DNA of 64,000 nucleotides, from NCBI GenBank assembly GCA_037130755.1, contig JBAXSI010000001.1:124001-188000 (forward strand), given 5' to 3'. The position numbers were made by a program, and so were the translations under genes. The notes under the pieces were generated by a model. It was given only the letters and a program-made list of their open reading frames with translations. It did no database searches and was not told the origin of the DNA. Below are positions 15,699-25,837 of this stretch, piece after piece. Each line of letters starts with the position of its first letter. The first letter of the stretch is position 1. The stretch is from UBA10649 sp037130755 (lineage in GTDB: Bacteria > Actinomycetota > Actinomycetes > S36-B12).

Positions 15699-17581
15699 GC
15701 CTCGGCGCTGACGGGAGACTCCACGTCGAACTGCGTCTGGTACAGGTCGCGATAGACACCGCCTGCCGCCAGCAGTTCCTCGTGCGTTCCCCGTTCGACG
15801 ATCCGCCCGCCATCGACGACGAGGATCTGGTCGGCGCGTCGCACCGTGCTCAGCCGATGTGCGATGACCACCGACGTGCGCCCTTCGAGTGCGTTGTCAA
15901 GGGCCCGGGACACTGCAGCCTCGCTCTCGCTGTCGAGATGGGCGGTGGCCTCGTCGAGTACGACGACGCGTGGACCCTTCAGCAGAAGGCGGGCCAGCGC
16001 GATCCGCTGCTTCTCGCCTCCCGAGAGCCGATGCCCGCGGTCACCGACCACGGTGTCGAGGCCGTCAGGAAGCGCAGCGATCAATCCACCGATCTGCGCC
16101 GCGTCGCACGCAGCGAGGAGGTCGGCCTCGGTCGCGTCAGGCTGCGCGTAGACGAGGTTCGCACGGATCGTGTCATGGAACAGGTGCGCGTCCTGGGTGA
16201 CGATGCCGATGCCTTCGCGCAGCGATGCCAGCGTCACCTCGCGCACGTCGAGTCCACCCACCTTGATCGCACCGCCCGTGACGTCATAGAGCCGCGTCAG
16301 GAGCGCCGTGGTGGTGGTCTTGCCAGCACCGGACGGGCCGACGAGAGCGGTCATCGTGCCGACGGGCGCGAAGAAGGTCATGCCCTGCAGCACATCGCCG
16401 CCCTGGGCGCGCGAGTCCTCCCGTGCGACCGACTCCAGGGAGGCCAACGACACTTCATCGGCGGTCGGGTAGCGGAAGGCGACGTCCTCGAACTCGACCG
16501 AGAGCGGCCCCTCGGGCAGTGGCCGGGCGTCGCTCGCCTCCGTGACCATCGGCATGAGGTCGAGCACCTCGAACACGCGCTCGAAGCTCACCAGCGCCGT
16601 CATCACGTCGACTCGCACGTTGGACAGCGACGTCAACGGGCCGTAGAGCTGCGCGAGCAGGCCCACCAGCGCGAGGAGTGTGCCAAGGGTGAGGGTGCCG
16701 CTGATGACGAGGTTGCCACCGAGTCCGTAGACGATCGCCGTTGCCAGCGCCGCAACGAGCGTCAGCGCGGAGAAGAACCAGCGATTGGCCATCGCCATGC
16801 GCACGCCGATGTCGCGCACCCGGGCGGCCTTGGACGAGAAACTCTGGGCCTCGTCCTCCGGACGCCCGAACAGCTTCACGAGCAGTGCACCGGCCACATT
16901 GAAGCGCTCCGTCATCTGCGTGCTCATGTCGGCGTTGAGGCTCATCTGCTCACGCGTCATCCCCTGCAGTCGACGCCCCATCCACCGCGCGGGCAGCAGG
17001 AACAGTGGAACCAGCAACAACGAGACCACGGTCACCTGCCACGACAGGATGAACATTGCCGTGAGCACGATGGCCAGGGAGATGACGTTCCCGAGCACAC
17101 CCCCGAGAGTTGAGGTGAAGGCCTGCTGCGCCCCGATGACATCACTGTTGAGCCGGGAGATCAGGGCTCCGGTCTGGGCTCGCGTGAAGAACGCGACCGA
17201 CTGGCGCTGCACGTGGTCGTAGACCTCGGTGCGAAGGTCGTAGATCAAGCCCTCGCCGATCCTGGACGAGAACCAGCGGCCGACAAGGCCAAGGGCCGCA
17301 TCCAGCACGGCGAGCAGCGCGATCAGCAGTGCCATGACGGTGACGACCTGACGATTGCCCTGCTGAATGCCGTCGTCGACCAGGCGCGGGATCATCAGCG
17401 GCTGCGCCACGCTCAGCAGCGAGACGAACACCAACGTGATGAGGAAGAAGATGATCAGCGTCCGGTACTTGCGGGCGTAGCCGAAGATGCGTCGCACGAG
17501 CGCCCGGTTGACCGTCTTCGACGACACCGACCGGTCGCGAGTCATCGACCGGTAGGTCTGCCAGGTGTTGTGGTCCGCCAC
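15695..17581 (-). CDS. ABC exporter, fused permease and ATPase (MdlB/MsbA type)
   Basis: 628-aa half-transporter. Six membrane helices in about 40-330, including the EGLIYDLRTEVYDHVQRQ coupling region, then an ATPase with Walker A GPSGAGKTTTT, Q-loop TQDAHLFHDTI, signature LSGGEKQRIALARLL, Walker B VVVLDEATAHLD and switch IAHRLSTV, all intact, so it can work as a homodimer. An unusual insertion (about 375-400) between the first ATPase beta strands and Walker A is seen. Substrate unknown (lipid, peptide or drug). GTG start; next upstream is the crotonase gene 1 nt away. Confidence 0.88.
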   Translation of the reverse strand: MADHNTWQTYRSMTRDRSVSSKTVNRALVRRIFGYARKYRTLIIFFLITLVFVSLLSVAQPLMIPRLVDDGIQQGNRQVVTVMALLIALLAVLDAALGLVGRWFSSRIGEGLIYDLRTEVYDHVQRQSVAFFTRAQTGALISRLNSDVIGAQQAFTSTLGGVLGNVISLAIVLTAMFILSWQVTVVSLLLVPLFLLPARWMGRRLQGMTREQMSLNADMSTQMTERFNVAGALLVKLFGRPEDEAQSFSSKAARVRDIGVRMAMANRWFFSALTLVAALATAIVYGLGGNLVISGTLTLGTLLALVGLLAQLYGPLTSLSNVRVDVMTALVSFERVFEVLDLMPMVTEASDARPLPEGPLSVEFEDVAFRYPTADEVSLASLESVAREDSRAQGGDVLQGMTFFAPVGTMTALVGPSGAGKTTTTALLTRLYDVTGGAIKVGGLDVREVTLASLREGIGIVTQDAHLFHDTIRANLVYAQPDATEADLLAACDAAQIGGLIAALPDGLDTVVGDRGHRLSGGEKQRIALARLLLKGPRVVVLDEATAHLDSESEAAVSRALDNALEGRTSVVIAHRLSTVRRADQILVVDGGRIVERGTHEELLAAGGVYRDLYQTQFDVESPVSAEA

Positions 17582-17582
17582 G

Positions 17583-18362
17583 TCACGCGCCCATCATGCG
17601 GCGCAGCTCTGCAAGTCGCCGCATCTGCGCGGCCCGTTCGCGCGCCGTCTGGTCGATGCCGGTGTCGGCTCCATCGAGCAGTGCCTTCAACTCGGCCACG
17701 GCACCCGGCATGGCGGCGAGCATCGGCGCCAGCAGGGCTGCAGCCTGCTCCTCGAGCTGGTCGGCGGGCGCCGCTGCCAGGGCAATGCCCAGTCGCACGG
17801 CCTCGTCGGCCTCGACGAACCGCCCGCTCGCACAGATCTCCAGTGCCCGGCTGTAGCCGACCCGCTCGACGAGCGGAGCAGTTCCGCCAAGATCCGGCAC
17901 GAGGCCGAGCGACGTCTCGCGCATGGCGAGTTTGACGTTGTCCGCCACGAGCATGAAATCGCAGGCCAGGGCGAGCTGGAGGCCGGCACCGATCGCATGT
18001 CCCTGCACCAGTGCAACCGTCAGTTGGGGAACCTGATGCCACCAGGTGAAGGCCGCCTGAGCCGCCCGGATGAAGGCGTCCATCTGGTCGTCAGGGTAGG
18101 CGGAGAGCGTCAAGAGCGACTCCTCGCCGGGCACCCCCTCCGGTGTGAGCATGCGCCGATCCAGGCCAGCCGAGAAGCTCACGCCCTCCCCGGTGAGGAG
18201 CACCGCGCGGACATCTGGCGTGAGCAGATCGGGGATGCTGGCCAGCCGTCGCCAGGTCGCCGGAGTCTGGGCATTGCGCGACTCGGGGTTGCTCAGGGTG
18301 ACGCGCACGATCTCGCCGTCCTGCTCCACCCGGACGTTGTCGTGCAGTCCGAACTCGGTCAT
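17583..18362 (-). CDS. Enoyl-CoA hydratase/isomerase (crotonase) family protein
   Basis: 259-aa crotonase-fold protein. The oxyanion-hole regions are SFSAGLD (near 63-69) and VQGHAIGAGLQLALACD. Of the two glutamates used by true hydratases, the first (ELAMMCD in rat mitochondrial enzyme) is Gln here (LQLALACD), while the second is kept (MRETSLGLVPDLGG). It may therefore be an isomerase or another crotonase activity instead of a hydratase. ATG preceded by AAGGAG. Its neighbours (ABC-F upstream) match echA12-Rv1473 in M. tuberculosis, from memory. Confidence 0.82.
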   Translation of the reverse strand: MTEFGLHDNVRVEQDGEIVRVTLSNPESRNAQTPATWRRLASIPDLLTPDVRAVLLTGEGVSFSAGLDRRMLTPEGVPGEESLLTLSAYPDDQMDAFIRAAQAAFTWWHQVPQLTVALVQGHAIGAGLQLALACDFMLVADNVKLAMRETSLGLVPDLGGTAPLVERVGYSRALEICASGRFVEADEAVRLGIALAAAPADQLEEQAAALLAPMLAAMPGAVAELKALLDGADTGIDQTARERAAQMRRLAELRRMMGA

Positions 18363-18390
18363 GCGTACTCCTTCGTCGGGCGCGGGCACA

Positions 18391-19989
<1,599 letters not shown>

Positions 19990-20014
19990 GGTTGCCTCAG
20001 TCTAGATCGCTCTC

Positions 20015-20076
20015 GTCGACTGCAGCACCACGCGTCGCTCCGGCATCCGCAGCCGACGCGTGGGGCTGCAGTCGAC
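20015..20076 (-). terminator. 23-bp inverted repeat after the suf operon
   Basis: Arms 20015-20037 and 20054-20076 match over 23 bp with one mismatch, around a 16-nt loop. Each outer end reads GTCGACTGCAGC or its complement. It starts 1 nt beyond the sufT stop, so it is well placed to end the suf transcript and to insulate the ABC-F promoter at 19999-20004. No U-tract follows on either side, typical of high-GC I-shaped terminators. Confidence 0.75.
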
Positions 20077-20077
20077 G

Positions 20078-20392
20078 TCAGACGTTGAAGCCGAGGGCGC
20101 GGAGCATCTCCCGGCCGTCGTCAGTGATCTTGTCCGGACCCCACGGCGGCATCCAGACCCAGTTGATCCGGAAGTCATCGACGACGCCCGAGAGCGCTGC
20201 CCTGGTCTGGTCCTCGATCACGTCGGTAAGTGGGCACGCAGCAGACGTCAAAGTCATGTCGACCGTGGCGATATTGCCGTCGTCCACGGCCACGCCGTAG
20301 ACCAAGCCCAGGTCAACGACGTTGATGCCCAGTTCGGGATCGACCACGTCCATCATCGCCTCGAGGACCTGGTCCTCCGTCGCCATTGTCAT
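20078..20392 (-). CDS. sufT: SufT / MIP18-family Fe-S assembly protein (DUF59)
   Basis: 104-aa DUF59 protein: LEAMMDVVDPELGINVVDLGLVYGVAVDDG is the family core, followed by MTLTSAACPLTDVI holding the conserved Cys. SufT helps maturation of Fe-S proteins during high demand. ATG start forms ATGA with the sufU stop. Last gene of the suf operon, immediately before the long inverted repeat. Corresponds to Rv1466 by neighbourhood. Confidence 0.92.
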   Translation of the reverse strand: MTMATEDQVLEAMMDVVDPELGINVVDLGLVYGVAVDDGNIATVDMTLTSAACPLTDVIEDQTRAALSGVVDDFRINWVWMPPWGPDKITDDGREMLRALGFNV

Positions 20393-20859
20393 GCCCGTGC
20401 CATCCCGTCCTCGGTTCCGTCAACGACTATGCCTGCCCGCGCCTCGGCATCCTGCAGCGCCATCCACGGAAGCAGAGCGCACTTGATGCGCGCTGGGTAC
20501 TTGGCCACGCCTACGAAGGCGATGCCATCGCCGAGGAGCTCCTCGTCCGGCTCGGCCTCGCCCTTGCTGTGCATCATCTGGACGAAGCCCGCGCGCACCT
20601 CGTCGGCCCGGCGCGGCCCCTCGCCCTCGAGCATCTCGGACATGACACTCGCGCTCGCCTGCGAGATCGAGCAGCCCTGCCCCTCGTAGCCGATCACGAG
20701 GTTCCCGTCTGCATCGAGCGACACTTGCACCGTGACCTCGTCGCCACAGGTCGGGTTGACCTGGTGGGACTCCCCCGCCGGCGACTGGAGCAGATGTCGT
20801 CCGCGCGGGTGCTTGTAGTGGTCCAGGATGATGTCCTGGTACAGGGCCTCGACGTTCAC
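20389..20859 (-). CDS. sufU: SufU zinc-dependent sulfurtransferase
   Basis: 156-aa IscU-like protein. The metal ligands are NPTCGDEV (Cys and Asp), GCSISQASAS (Cys) and KCALLPW (Cys), and the 18-21 residue SufU insertion is present between the second and third Cys. SufU accepts persulfide sulfur from SufS by zinc-ligand swapping and hands it to SufBCD. The start is GTG at 20857-20859, 1 nt after the sufS stop; the frame is open upstream but lies antisense to sufS. Coupled to sufT by ATGA. Confidence 0.93.
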   Translation of the reverse strand: MNVEALYQDIILDHYKHPRGRHLLQSPAGESHQVNPTCGDEVTVQVSLDADGNLVIGYEGQGCSISQASASVMSEMLEGEGPRRADEVRAGFVQMMHSKGEAEPDEELLGDGIAFVGVAKYPARIKCALLPWMALQDAEARAGIVVDGTEDGMARA

Positions 20860-20860
20860 G

Positions 20861-22138
20861 TCACACTCCGAAGAAGTTCTGTGCGGCAAGGATTCCCTTG
20901 ACGGCGATATCGATGTCCGACGTGTCGTTGTAGATGTACGGAGAGATCCTCGTCGTGGCGGGGACGCCGAAGCGCCGGCAGGTCGGCCACGCACAGTGAT
21001 GCCCGACGCGGACGGCGACACCACGGTCGTCGAGGAACTGGCCGACGTCGTGGGGGTGGAGTCCTTCGACCACGAACGACACCGCGCTGCCTCGGTCCAC
21101 GTTGTCGAGGGGGCCGATGACCCGAACGCCACGCATCTCGGTGAGACGCTCGAGCACGTACCCAGCGAGGTCGTGCTCATGCGCTGCGACGTTGTCCATT
21201 CCCAGATCGTCGAGATAGTCGACTGCCGCGGCGAGCCCGACCGCCTGCGCGACCATCGGCGTACCAGCCTCGAAGCGCTTCGGCGGGGCGGCATAGGTGC
21301 TGTGCTCCATGAAGACCGTCTCGATCATCGACCCGCCGCTGATGAACGGCGGCATGGCCCCAAGTACCTCGGCCCTACCCCAGAGAACGCCGATGCCGGT
21401 CGGTCCCAGCATCTTGTGCCCGGTCCAGGCGACCAGATCAGCCCCGAGGTCGGTGACATCGACTGGCATGTGCGGAACGGACTGCGAGGCATCCACGACA
21501 CCGATCGCGCCCACCGCATGCGCACGGCCCATGACGTCCGCAACCGGGTTCACCGTGCCGAGGATGTTGGACTGATGGACCACGGACACGACTCGGGTGC
21601 TCGCGTCGATGATGCGATCGAGGTCGGTCAGGTCCAGTCGGCCCTCGTCGGTAAGCCCGATCCAACGCAGCTCGGCACCCGTCTTGGCGCAGACCTCCTG
21701 CCAAGGAACGAGGTTGGCGTGGTGCTCCATCTGCGTGACGACGATCGAGTCGCCCTCTGCCAGCACGAAGCGAGGATCCATCTCAGTTCCGTGCACGGCC
21801 TTCGCCGTCGCGTTGGAAAACGCGTACGCCGCGAGGTTGAGGCTCTCGGTCGAGTTCTTGGTGAACACGATGTCGTCGGCCGAAGCGCCGACGAACTGTG
21901 CCACCCGACGGCGGGCGCCCTCGTATGCCTCAGTCGCCTCCTCGGCGAGCTGGTGCGCACCACGATGGACACCGGCGTTGCTGGTCTCGTAGAACGCGCG
22001 CTCGGCATCCAGCACGGATGTGGGCTTCTGGCTCGTGGCGCTGCTGTCGAGGTACACGAGAGGTCGCTCGCCGCGCACAGTGCGGCTCAGGATCGGGAAG
22101 TCCTTCCGGATCCTGGCGACGTCGAGTGGATGGGTCAC
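20861..22138 (-). CDS. sufS: Cysteine desulfurase SufS
   Basis: 425-aa PLP enzyme releasing sulfur from cysteine. RKDFPILSRTVRGERPLVYLDSSATSQKP opens the fold; PLP lysine lies in WTGHKMLGPTGIG; the persulfide-forming Cys is in RVGHHCAWPTCRRF, in the short ordered loop of type II desulfurases that need SufU/SufE. The GTG start has AGGAG 6 nt upstream and 7 nt separate it from sufC. An open frame extends further upstream antisense to sufC and is rejected. Confidence 0.94.
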   Translation of the reverse strand: MTHPLDVARIRKDFPILSRTVRGERPLVYLDSSATSQKPTSVLDAERAFYETSNAGVHRGAHQLAEEATEAYEGARRRVAQFVGASADDIVFTKNSTESLNLAAYAFSNATAKAVHGTEMDPRFVLAEGDSIVVTQMEHHANLVPWQEVCAKTGAELRWIGLTDEGRLDLTDLDRIIDASTRVVSVVHQSNILGTVNPVADVMGRAHAVGAIGVVDASQSVPHMPVDVTDLGADLVAWTGHKMLGPTGIGVLWGRAEVLGAMPPFISGGSMIETVFMEHSTYAAPPKRFEAGTPMVAQAVGLAAAVDYLDDLGMDNVAAHEHDLAGYVLERLTEMRGVRVIGPLDNVDRGSAVSFVVEGLHPHDVGQFLDDRGVAVRVGHHCAWPTCRRFGVPATTRISPYIYNDTSDIDIAVKGILAAQNFFGV

Positions 22139-22145
22139 GATGCTC

Positions 22146-22907
22146 CTAGGCCGTGGCGGCCGCGACGTAGCGCTCGTAGCCCTCGGACTCCAGCACGTCG
22201 GCCAGCTCCGGGCCGCCGGTCTCGACGATACGGCCATCAACGAACACGTAGACGACATCGGGCTTGATGTAGCGCAGGATCCGCGTGTAGTGGGTGATGA
22301 GCAGGACGCCGCCGTCGGACGCCTCCTGGTAGGCGTTGACGCCCTCAGACACGATGCGCAGCGCATCGACGTCGAGGCCGGAGTCGGTCTCGTCAAGGAT
22401 CGCGATCTTGGGCTTGAGCAAGGACAGCTGAAGGATCTCGTGACGCTTCTTCTCGCCGCCGGAGAAGCCCTCGTTGACGTTGCGCTCCGCGAATGCCGGG
22501 TCCATCTGCAGCGCAGCCATGGACTCCTTCATCTCCTTGATCCACAGCCGTAGCTTCGGGGCCTCACCGCGAACCGCGGTGGCCGAGGTGCGCAGGAAGT
22601 TGGACACCGAGACGCCGGGAACCTCGACCGGGTACTGCATGGCGAGGAAGAGTCCCGCGCGCGCCCGCTCGTCAACCGACATCGCCAGCACGTCCTCGCC
22701 GTCGAGCGTGACCGTCCCGGATGTGACCGTGTACTTGGGGTGACCGGCGATGACGTAGGCAAGGGTGGATTTTCCGGAGCCGTTGGGACCCATGACCGCA
22801 GCGGTCTTGCCCGACTCGACAGTCAGCGTGACGCCACGCAGGATCTCACGCGGTCCGCCCTCTGTGGTGACGGACGCGTGCAGGTCGGTGATGACAAGCG
22901 AGCTCAT
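22146..22907 (-). CDS. sufC: SufC Fe-S assembly ATPase
   Basis: 253-aa ABC-type ATPase of the SufBCD scaffold. Walker A GPNGSGKSTL, signature GFSGGEKKRHEILQLSL (with the KKR feature of SufC), Walker B IAILDETDSGLD and switch LLITHYTRIL are intact. The DETDSGLD variant of Walker B is specific to SufC. ATG with AGAGGA upstream. It powers conformational changes in SufB-SufD encoded just upstream. Confidence 0.95.
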   Translation of the reverse strand: MSSLVITDLHASVTTEGGPREILRGVTLTVESGKTAAVMGPNGSGKSTLAYVIAGHPKYTVTSGTVTLDGEDVLAMSVDERARAGLFLAMQYPVEVPGVSVSNFLRTSATAVRGEAPKLRLWIKEMKESMAALQMDPAFAERNVNEGFSGGEKKRHEILQLSLLKPKIAILDETDSGLDVDALRIVSEGVNAYQEASDGGVLLITHYTRILRYIKPDVVYVFVDGRIVETGGPELADVLESEGYERYVAAATA

Positions 22908-22932
22908 GATTCCTCTGTTCGGTGGTTGGTCG

Positions 22933-23289
22933 TCACTGACCGGGGGCGGACATACGGGCGCGTACAGGAGTGGGGTCGATCTCGATGACAGCGTCGTCGC
23001 CCTCGCCGACGACCCGCAGGTGGTAGGTCGGGACGGGCTCGATGGCGGGCAGGCTCAGGGGAACGCCGGTGCGGAGGTCGAACGCCGAGCCGTGAAGCCA
23101 GCACTCGATGGCGCAGCCGTCAACCTCACCCTCGGCGAGGGAGACGTCGGCATGAGAGCAGCGATCGTTGATGGCGAAGAAACCCTCATCAGCATGGACC
23201 ACGGCGACCGCCGTGCCATCGACGAGCACTCGCTTGGCTCCGTTCAGCGGCACGTCGCCCACCAGGCAGGCAGCCACGAATTCGCTCAT
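22933..23289 (-). CDS. Rieske-type ferredoxin in the suf operon
   Basis: 118-aa small Rieske [2Fe-2S] protein (NirD/ferredoxin-component class). The cluster ligands are C-x-H in RCSHADVSL and C-x2-H in ECWLHGSAF, spaced 18 residues apart. No signal peptide, so cytoplasmic. Start at the ATG (MSEFVAACLVGD) overlapping the sufD stop as ATGA; the longer frame is antisense to sufD. Placed between sufD and sufC, it may donate electrons for cluster assembly (inference), and the arrangement is frequent in actinobacteria. Confidence 0.88.
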   Translation of the reverse strand: MSEFVAACLVGDVPLNGAKRVLVDGTAVAVVHADEGFFAINDRCSHADVSLAEGEVDGCAIECWLHGSAFDLRTGVPLSLPAIEPVPTYHLRVVGEGDDAVIEIDPTPVRARMSAPGQ

Positions 23290-24419
23290 TCGTCGTCTCC
23301 AGCCTCGCTGACAGCCTCCATGCCGAGTCTGTTCCCGATACGACCGAGCATCCGCGTGCGCCATTCCGGCGACGGGATCCGCGCGAGCACGTCGACGAAG
23401 AAGCCGCGCACCACCAGCTGCCGGGCCGCGTGCTCGGGGATCCCCCGCGACTGCAGGTAGAACAACTGCTCGTCGTCGAAGCGACCGGTGGCGGATGCAT
23501 GACCCGCACTGACGATGTCGCCGGTCTCGAGTTCGAGGTTGGGCACGGAGTCGGCACGGGGTCCGTCGTTGAGAAGGAGGTTGCGGTTCATCTCGTATGT
23601 GTCGGTGCCGGTCGCGGACGGCCGGACGAGGACATCGCCGATCCAGACCGTGTGTGCACCTTCGCCGCTGAGCGCACCCTTGTAGACGACGTTGCTCCTG
23701 CAGTGCGGCAGCACATGCTCGACGAAGATGCGGTGCTCTAAGTACTGGTCGTCCTCCGCCAGGAAGGCTCCGAGCAGGTCCGCACTCGCACCGGGACCGG
23801 TGTAGGACACCGAGGGCATCATTCGAACAATGCGGCCGCCCAGGGTGGCGAGCGCACCGACGAACCGGGCGTCCCGCTCGACATCGGTGTGCCACTGCCA
23901 CAGATGGGTCCGGGTGGCCGGGCCGTCGAGGACGGAGACCACCGTCAGATCGGAGTCCACGCCAGCCACGGTGAGGATGACTCCGCTCACATCGACCGAC
24001 GCGTCGTGGACGAGGACCACCGTGGCCCGCGAGTGATGGCCCGAGCGGACGTCGACCAGTCCGTAGCACCGCTCGGACGATCCCGTCAGATCGACGACGA
24101 TGGGCTCATCGACGATCTCCTCGTCCGCGATGCGAACCTGCACGGCCGACGTGACGCCCGCCATGGCGATCACCGACGGACGGTCGGTGGGCAGCCACGA
24201 CGTGGGCTCGAGGTCGGCCGGTCCGACGACACTCACGTGCGCCGTCTCGCGGGCGCTCAGTGCGCCAGCGGCCGGATCGGGCTCCATGAACCACGCCAGC
24301 TCGGAGACGGGCGCGAAGCGCCACTCCTCCTCGCGGCCGGTCGGGACGGCGAAGTCGTCGATCCTCGCGGACGCCACGCGCGGCGCGTGGTCGATCGGAG
24401 GGGCTTCCAGGACGGTCAA
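23286..24419 (-). CDS. sufD: SufD scaffold protein
   Basis: 377-aa SufBD-family protein, the partner of SufB and SufC. N-terminal helical part includes GREEEWRFAPVSEL; the beta-helix core ends with the family motif VSAGHASATGRFDDEQLFYLQSRGIPEHAARQLVVRGFF. The start is a TTG overlapping the sufB stop (TTGA); no other start lies upstream in frame, because a stop precedes it. Rare-start plus coupling would tie SufD output to SufB. Confidence 0.93.
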   Translation of the reverse strand: MTVLEAPPIDHAPRVASARIDDFAVPTGREEEWRFAPVSELAWFMEPDPAAGALSARETAHVSVVGPADLEPTSWLPTDRPSVIAMAGVTSAVQVRIADEEIVDEPIVVDLTGSSERCYGLVDVRSGHHSRATVVLVHDASVDVSGVILTVAGVDSDLTVVSVLDGPATRTHLWQWHTDVERDARFVGALATLGGRIVRMMPSVSYTGPGASADLLGAFLAEDDQYLEHRIFVEHVLPHCRSNVVYKGALSGEGAHTVWIGDVLVRPSATGTDTYEMNRNLLLNDGPRADSVPNLELETGDIVSAGHASATGRFDDEQLFYLQSRGIPEHAARQLVVRGFFVDVLARIPSPEWRTRMLGRIGNRLGMEAVSEAGDDE

Positions 24420-25837
24420 CCCACTGCACCTTCCATCTGGAGCTCGATGAGGCGGTTGAGCTCGAGGGCGTACTCCATCGGCAGCTCACGCGCAATCGGC
24501 TCGATGAAGCCACGCACGATCATCGCCATGGCCTCCTCCTCCGAAAGCCCACGCGACATGAGGTAGAACAACTGGTCCTCGCTGATCTTCGAGACTGTCG
24601 CCTCATGCCCCATCGACACGTCGTCCTCACGGACGTCGATATACGGGTACGTGTCGGAGCGGGAGATGTCATCGACGAGGAGGGCGTCGCATCGCACGGT
24701 ACTGCGCGAGTTGTGCGCCCCTTCGAGGATCTGCACCAGACCTCGGTAGGACGTGCGGCCACCGCCACGGGCAACGGACTTGGAGATGATGTTGGACGAC
24801 GTGTTCGGCGCCGCGTGCACCATCTTCGAGCCCGCGTCCTGGTGCTGCCCCTCGCCCGCGAAGGCGATCGAGAGCGTCTCGCCCTTCGCGTGCTCGCCGG
24901 TAAGCCACACCGCGGGGTACTTCATGGTGACCTTGGAGCCAAGGTTGCCGTCGATCCACTCCATCGTCGCCCCCGCATGGGCGACCGCGCGCTTGGTGAC
25001 GAGGTTGTAGACGTTGTTGGACCAGTTCTGGATGGTCGTGTAGCGGCACCGTGCACCCTTGCGGACGATGATCTCGACGACGGCCGAGTGCAGCGAGTCA
25101 CTGGAGTAGATGGGCGCCGTGCAGCCCTCCACGTAATGAACGTACGCGTCCTCGTCGACGATGATCAGGGTGCGCTCGAACTGGCCCATGTTCTCGGTGT
25201 TGATGCGGAAGTAGGCCTGGAGAGGGATCTCCACCTTGACGCCCTTGGGCACGTAGATGAACGACCCGCCAGACCAGACTGCGGTGTTCAGCGCCGCGAA
25301 CTTGTTGTCGCCGGGCGGGATGACCGATCCGAAGAACTCCTTGAAGACGTCCTCGTGCTCGCGCAGCGCGGTGTCGGTGTCGAGGAAGAGGACGCCCTGC
25401 TCCTCGAGGTCCTCGCGGATCTTGTGGTAGACGACCTCGGACTCGTACTGGGCCGCGACGCCGGCGACGAGGCGCTGCTTCTCGGCCTCCGGGATGCCCA
25501 GGCGGTCGTACGTGTTCTTGATGTCGTCCGGGAGGTCCTCCCAACTGTCGGCCTGCTTCTCGGTCGACCGAACGAAGTACTTGATGTTGTCGAAGTCGAT
25601 CCCATTGAGGTCGGAACCCCAGGTGGGCATGGGCTTCTTGAAGAACAGGCGGAGCGCCTTCAGGCGCATCTGCAGCATCCAGTCCGGCTCGTTCTTCTTC
25701 GCCGAGATGTCACGCACGACGTCCTCGTTGAGGCCACGACGGGCATTGGCGCCCGCATCGTTGGCGTCGCTCCAGCCGTACTCGTAGCGGCCGATGTCCT
25801 CGATGGACGCGGCCGTCTCCTGCGCAGCACTGCTCAT
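24416..25837 (-). CDS. sufB: SufB scaffold protein
   Basis: 473-aa Fe-S scaffold. Conserved features: RYEYGWSD and FFKKPMPTWG near the N-terminus, VPPGDNKFAALNTAVWSGGSF-like segment, the YVEGCTAPIY Cys site, and the C-terminal MGHEATVSKISEDQLFYLMSRGLSEEEA block. No intein is present, unlike the M. tuberculosis homologue. ATG overlaps sufR stop as ATGA; open frame upstream is antisense to sufR. Confidence 0.95.
   Translation of the reverse strand: MSSAAQETAASIEDIGRYEYGWSDANDAGANARRGLNEDVVRDISAKKNEPDWMLQMRLKALRLFFKKPMPTWGSDLNGIDFDNIKYFVRSTEKQADSWEDLPDDIKNTYDRLGIPEAEKQRLVAGVAAQYESEVVYHKIREDLEEQGVLFLDTDTALREHEDVFKEFFGSVIPPGDNKFAALNTAVWSGGSFIYVPKGVKVEIPLQAYFRINTENMGQFERTLIIVDEDAYVHYVEGCTAPIYSSDSLHSAVVEIIVRKGARCRYTTIQNWSNNVYNLVTKRAVAHAGATMEWIDGNLGSKVTMKYPAVWLTGEHAKGETLSIAFAGEGQHQDAGSKMVHAAPNTSSNIISKSVARGGGRTSYRGLVQILEGAHNSRSTVRCDALLVDDISRSDTYPYIDVREDDVSMGHEATVSKISEDQLFYLMSRGLSEEEAMAMIVRGFIEPIARELPMEYALELNRLIELQMEGAVG

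Noticed and set aside
24419..24425. GTG upstream of the SufD TTG as an alternative start
   Set aside because: It is not in the SufD frame; the in-frame codons upstream run into a stop.
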